A stretch of 64,000 nucleotides of DNA from Paenibacillus pasadenensis DSM 19293 (GTDB lineage: Bacteria > Bacillota > Bacilli > Paenibacillales > Paenibacillaceae), in NCBI RefSeq assembly GCF_000422485.1, contig NZ_KE383847.1, forward strand, positions 18,713 to 82,712, written 5' to 3'. The translations under genes were made by a program, and so were the position numbers. This document shows, piece by piece, positions 62,143 to 64,000 of this stretch (positions are counted from its first letter, which is position 1; each line of letters starts with the position of its first letter). The notes under the pieces are model-generated. The model was not told the origin of the DNA. It saw only the letters and a list, made by a program, of their open reading frames with translations, and did no database searches.

Positions 62143-64000
62143 GCCTGTTCCCTCCCCGCGGCCGCGAGCGGCTCGAAATTTTTGCGCAGCTCCGGATCGC
62201 CGACGATCTCCTTCCAGGGGTCCTCAAGCGTGGCGAGAGCCTCCTGCAGGCGCTCGTTCAAGGCGATCCGCTCCTCCGCAGAGGCCAGCGCCTCCCGAAT
62301 GGAGCCGATCCCGACGCGCTCGACCCAGTGGGCGGTCCGCTCGCCCCATGACGCCGTTTCCCGATAGTATTGAAGGAAAGCGCCGGACCACTCCATCACT
62401 TCCTCTTCCGTGCGCACGACGCCGATCAGGTCGGTGGCCCGCACCTTGACGCCGCCGTTGCCGCCCGCATGCAGCTCCCAGCCGCCGTCGATCGCGACGA
62501 CGCCGAAGTCCTTGATCGTCGCCTCGGCGCAGTTGCGCGGGCAGCCGGATACGGCCATCTTGAACTTGGCGGGCGTGCTGATGCGCTCGTAGGCTTTTTC
62601 CAGCCGGATCCCCATGCCCATCGCGTCCTGCGTGCCGAAGCGGCAGAACGTGTCGCCGACGCAGGTCTTGACGGTGCGCAGAGCTTTGCCGTACGCGCTG
62701 CCCGACGCCATGCCGAGCTCCTCCCACATGCGGGGCAGATCCTCCTTGCGCACGCCGAGCAGGTCGAGCCGCTGGCCGCCGGTGAACTTGACGAGCGGCA
62801 CCCGGAAGCGCTCGGCCACGTCCGCGATATGCTTCAGCTCGGCGGGACTCGTCACGCCGCCGTAGATCCGGGGCACGACGGAGAACGTGCCGTCCTTCTG
62901 GATGTTGGCGTGGTAGCGCTCGTTCGCGAAGCGGGATTCCTTCTCGTCGCGATGCGAGCCGGGCTGCAGCATGCCCAGGTAGTAGTTGAGCGCGGGCCGG
63001 CACTTGGAGCAGCCCTCGGGCTGGCTCCAGCCGAGCACGTGCATCGTCTCCCTCACGCCGGAGAGGCCCATCGAGGAGATGGCCTCGACGATCTCCTCGC
63101 GGCCGAGCGCGGTGCAGCCGCAGATGCCCTCCTTGACCTGGACGACGGCGTCGCCGGCGGTCAGCTCCAGCAGCCCCTCGACGAGCGGCTTGCAGCCGCC
63201 GCAGGAGGCGGACGCCTTCGTGCACGCCTTGATGGCGCCGAGGCTCGTGCAGCCGCCGGAGACGATGGCCTGGACGACCGCCTCCTTGCTGACGCCGTTG
63301 CAGCCGCAGACGATCTCGTCGTCCGGCATCGCGGCGAGCCGCTCCAGCGGCGAGGCGGCGGTCGCGCCGCCGGAGCCCGGAGCGAAGCCGAGCAGGAGCT
63401 CCTTCTCGCGTCCGGCGATCGGCTCGCCGCTCTTGATCAGGTTGAACAGCATCGCTCCGTCCGAGGTGTCGCCGAACAGCACCGCGCCTTCCAGCCGGTC
63501 GCCGCGCACGACGAGCTTCTTGTAGACGCCGTCCACCTCGTCCTGCCAGCGCAGGGACCGGGAGCCTTCCCCGCCCATGTAGTCTCCCGCCGAAAAGACA
63601 TCCACGCCCGAAACCTTCAGCTTGGTCGACGTGACCGACCCCTTGTAGCCCTCCGTCGGCACGCCGGCCAAATGCTTGGCGAGCACGGCGCCCTGCTCGT
63701 AGAGCGGTGCGACGAGGCCATAAGCGATGCCGTCGTGCTCGGCGCACTCGCCGAGGGCGTAGACGCCGGGCGCGCTCGTCGCCAGCTCGTCGCCGACGAT
63801 GACGCCGCGCCGCGTCGCGATGCCCGCTGCGGCGGCCAGCTCCGCGTTCGGCACGATGCCGACGGCCATGACGACGAGGTCGGCGTCCAGACGGCTTCCG
63901 TCCCGGAATTTCAGCCCGGAGGCGCGCTTCCGGCCGGTGATCTCCGCCGTCTGGGCGTTCAGCCGGAACTTCATGCCTTGCTGCTCCAGCTCCTGCTGCA
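62139..64000 (-). CDS. nirB: NADH-dependent nitrite reductase large subunit (5' end beyond window)
   Basis: The visible part is about 620 residues of a protein normally near 800, with the start outside the window. In order: the rest of the FAD/NAD(P)H module (ALGECAEHDGIAYGLVAPLYEQG), two BFD-like [2Fe-2S] modules (VCGCNGVSKEAVVQAI with CGGCKPL, and ICGCTALGREEIVEAI with CSKCRPAL), and the siroheme/[4Fe-4S] reductase domain (TCVGDTFCRFGTQDA and SGCPRNCAEATIKD). It reduces nitrite to ammonium in nitrate assimilation or respiration. First visible gene of the nirB-nirD-cobA operon; its promoter is not in the window. Confidence 0.96.
   Translation of the reverse strand, partial: QQELEQQGMKFRLNAQTAEITGRKRASGLKFRDGSRLDADLVVMAVGIVPNAELAAAAGIATRRGVIVGDELATSAPGVYALGECAEHDGIAYGLVAPLYEQGAVLAKHLAGVPTEGYKGSVTSTKLKVSGVDVFSAGDYMGGEGSRSLRWQDEVDGVYKKLVVRGDRLEGAVLFGDTSDGAMLFNLIKSGEPIAGREKELLLGFAPGSGGATAASPLERLAAMPDDEIVCGCNGVSKEAVVQAIVSGGCTSLGAIKACTKASASCGGCKPLVEGLLELTAGDAVVQVKEGICGCTALGREEIVEAISSMGLSGVRETMHVLGWSQPEGCSKCRPALNYYLGMLQPGSHRDEKESRFANERYHANIQKDGTFSVVPRIYGGVTSPAELKHIADVAERFRVPLVKFTGGQRLDLLGVRKEDLPRMWEELGMASGSAYGKALRTVKTCVGDTFCRFGTQDAMGMGIRLEKAYERISTPAKFKMAVSGCPRNCAEATIKDFGVVAIDGGWELHAGGNGGVKVRATDLIGVVRTEEEVMEWSGAFLQYYRETASWGERTAHWVERVGIGSIREALASAEERIALNERLQEALATLEDPWKEIVGDPELRKNFEPLAAAGREQA

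Overview
The window looks like chromosomal DNA of a GC-rich Paenibacillaceae bacterium, most likely a high-GC Paenibacillus. No single gene proves this. The case rests on the combination of LplB/LplC-type sugar permeases next to a large lipoprotein and a YesM/YesN-type sensor-regulator pair, the dGK/dCK kinase pair, a Btr-like AraC regulator fused to a binding protein, a nirB-nirD-cobA operon, strong AGGAGG ribosome sites and frequent TTG/GTG starts. G+C is about two thirds by eye, so long open frames opposite real genes are common and were discarded. No rRNA, tRNA, insertion sequence, prophage or CRISPR array was seen.

Layout. 1-6.3 kb: a 51-bp tandem array, a secreted protein, ilvA, a membrane-anchored protein, a Fur-box operon (seven-bladed propeller protein plus flavodoxin) and the two deoxynucleoside kinases. 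6.3-10.3 kb: an RsgA-type GTPase behind a leader peptide and two terminators, a second 51-bp array, a secreted stalk-domain protein and a decayed partial copy of it. 10.3-19.9 kb: a GH3 glycosidase, a DUF3817 protein, an ACR3/BASS transporter, a third array, a holin-like type I toxin with its antisense RNA, and an AraC regulator divergent from a GH31 alpha-xylosidase. 19.9-24.8 kb: a Fur-box siderophore uptake cluster (regulator, two permeases, lipoprotein) without an ATPase. 25-33.5 kb: a carbohydrate ABC importer, its sensor kinase and response regulator, and an AraC protein. 33.5-43.3 kb: SRAP protein, a CheB-CheR-PAS-kinase hybrid, two small proteins, a second methionine aminopeptidase, a cluster of DnaA-box-like sites, KDPG aldolase, fumC and a low-GC methyltransferase. 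43.3-47.5 kb: a complete second siderophore importer, divergent around two Fur boxes. 47.5-55.8 kb: ABC-F protein YfmR, a FAH-family hydrolase, YkuK-family protein, an ABC-2 permease with its TetR regulator, and a chemotaxis receptor. 55.8-64 kb: a 41-bp array, a candidate structured RNA, YjbQ, UTP-glucose pyrophosphorylase, a zinc-ribbon membrane protein, an HtrA-like protease and nirB-nirD-cobA, with nirB cut by the window edge.

Themes. Iron: three loci carry Fur boxes (3.1, 23.0 and 44.4 kb). The ATPase of the third could also serve the second, which has none. Plant polysaccharide use: GH3, GH31 and the sugar importer, with a 16-bp sequence shared upstream of the GH3 gene and the importer. 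RNA-level control: the attenuator before the RsgA-like gene, the type I toxin-antitoxin pair, and the mutually exclusive stems at 56.2-56.4 kb. Intergenic arrays: four unrelated repeat sequences with 41-52 bp periods, three of which can form a hairpin in every unit.
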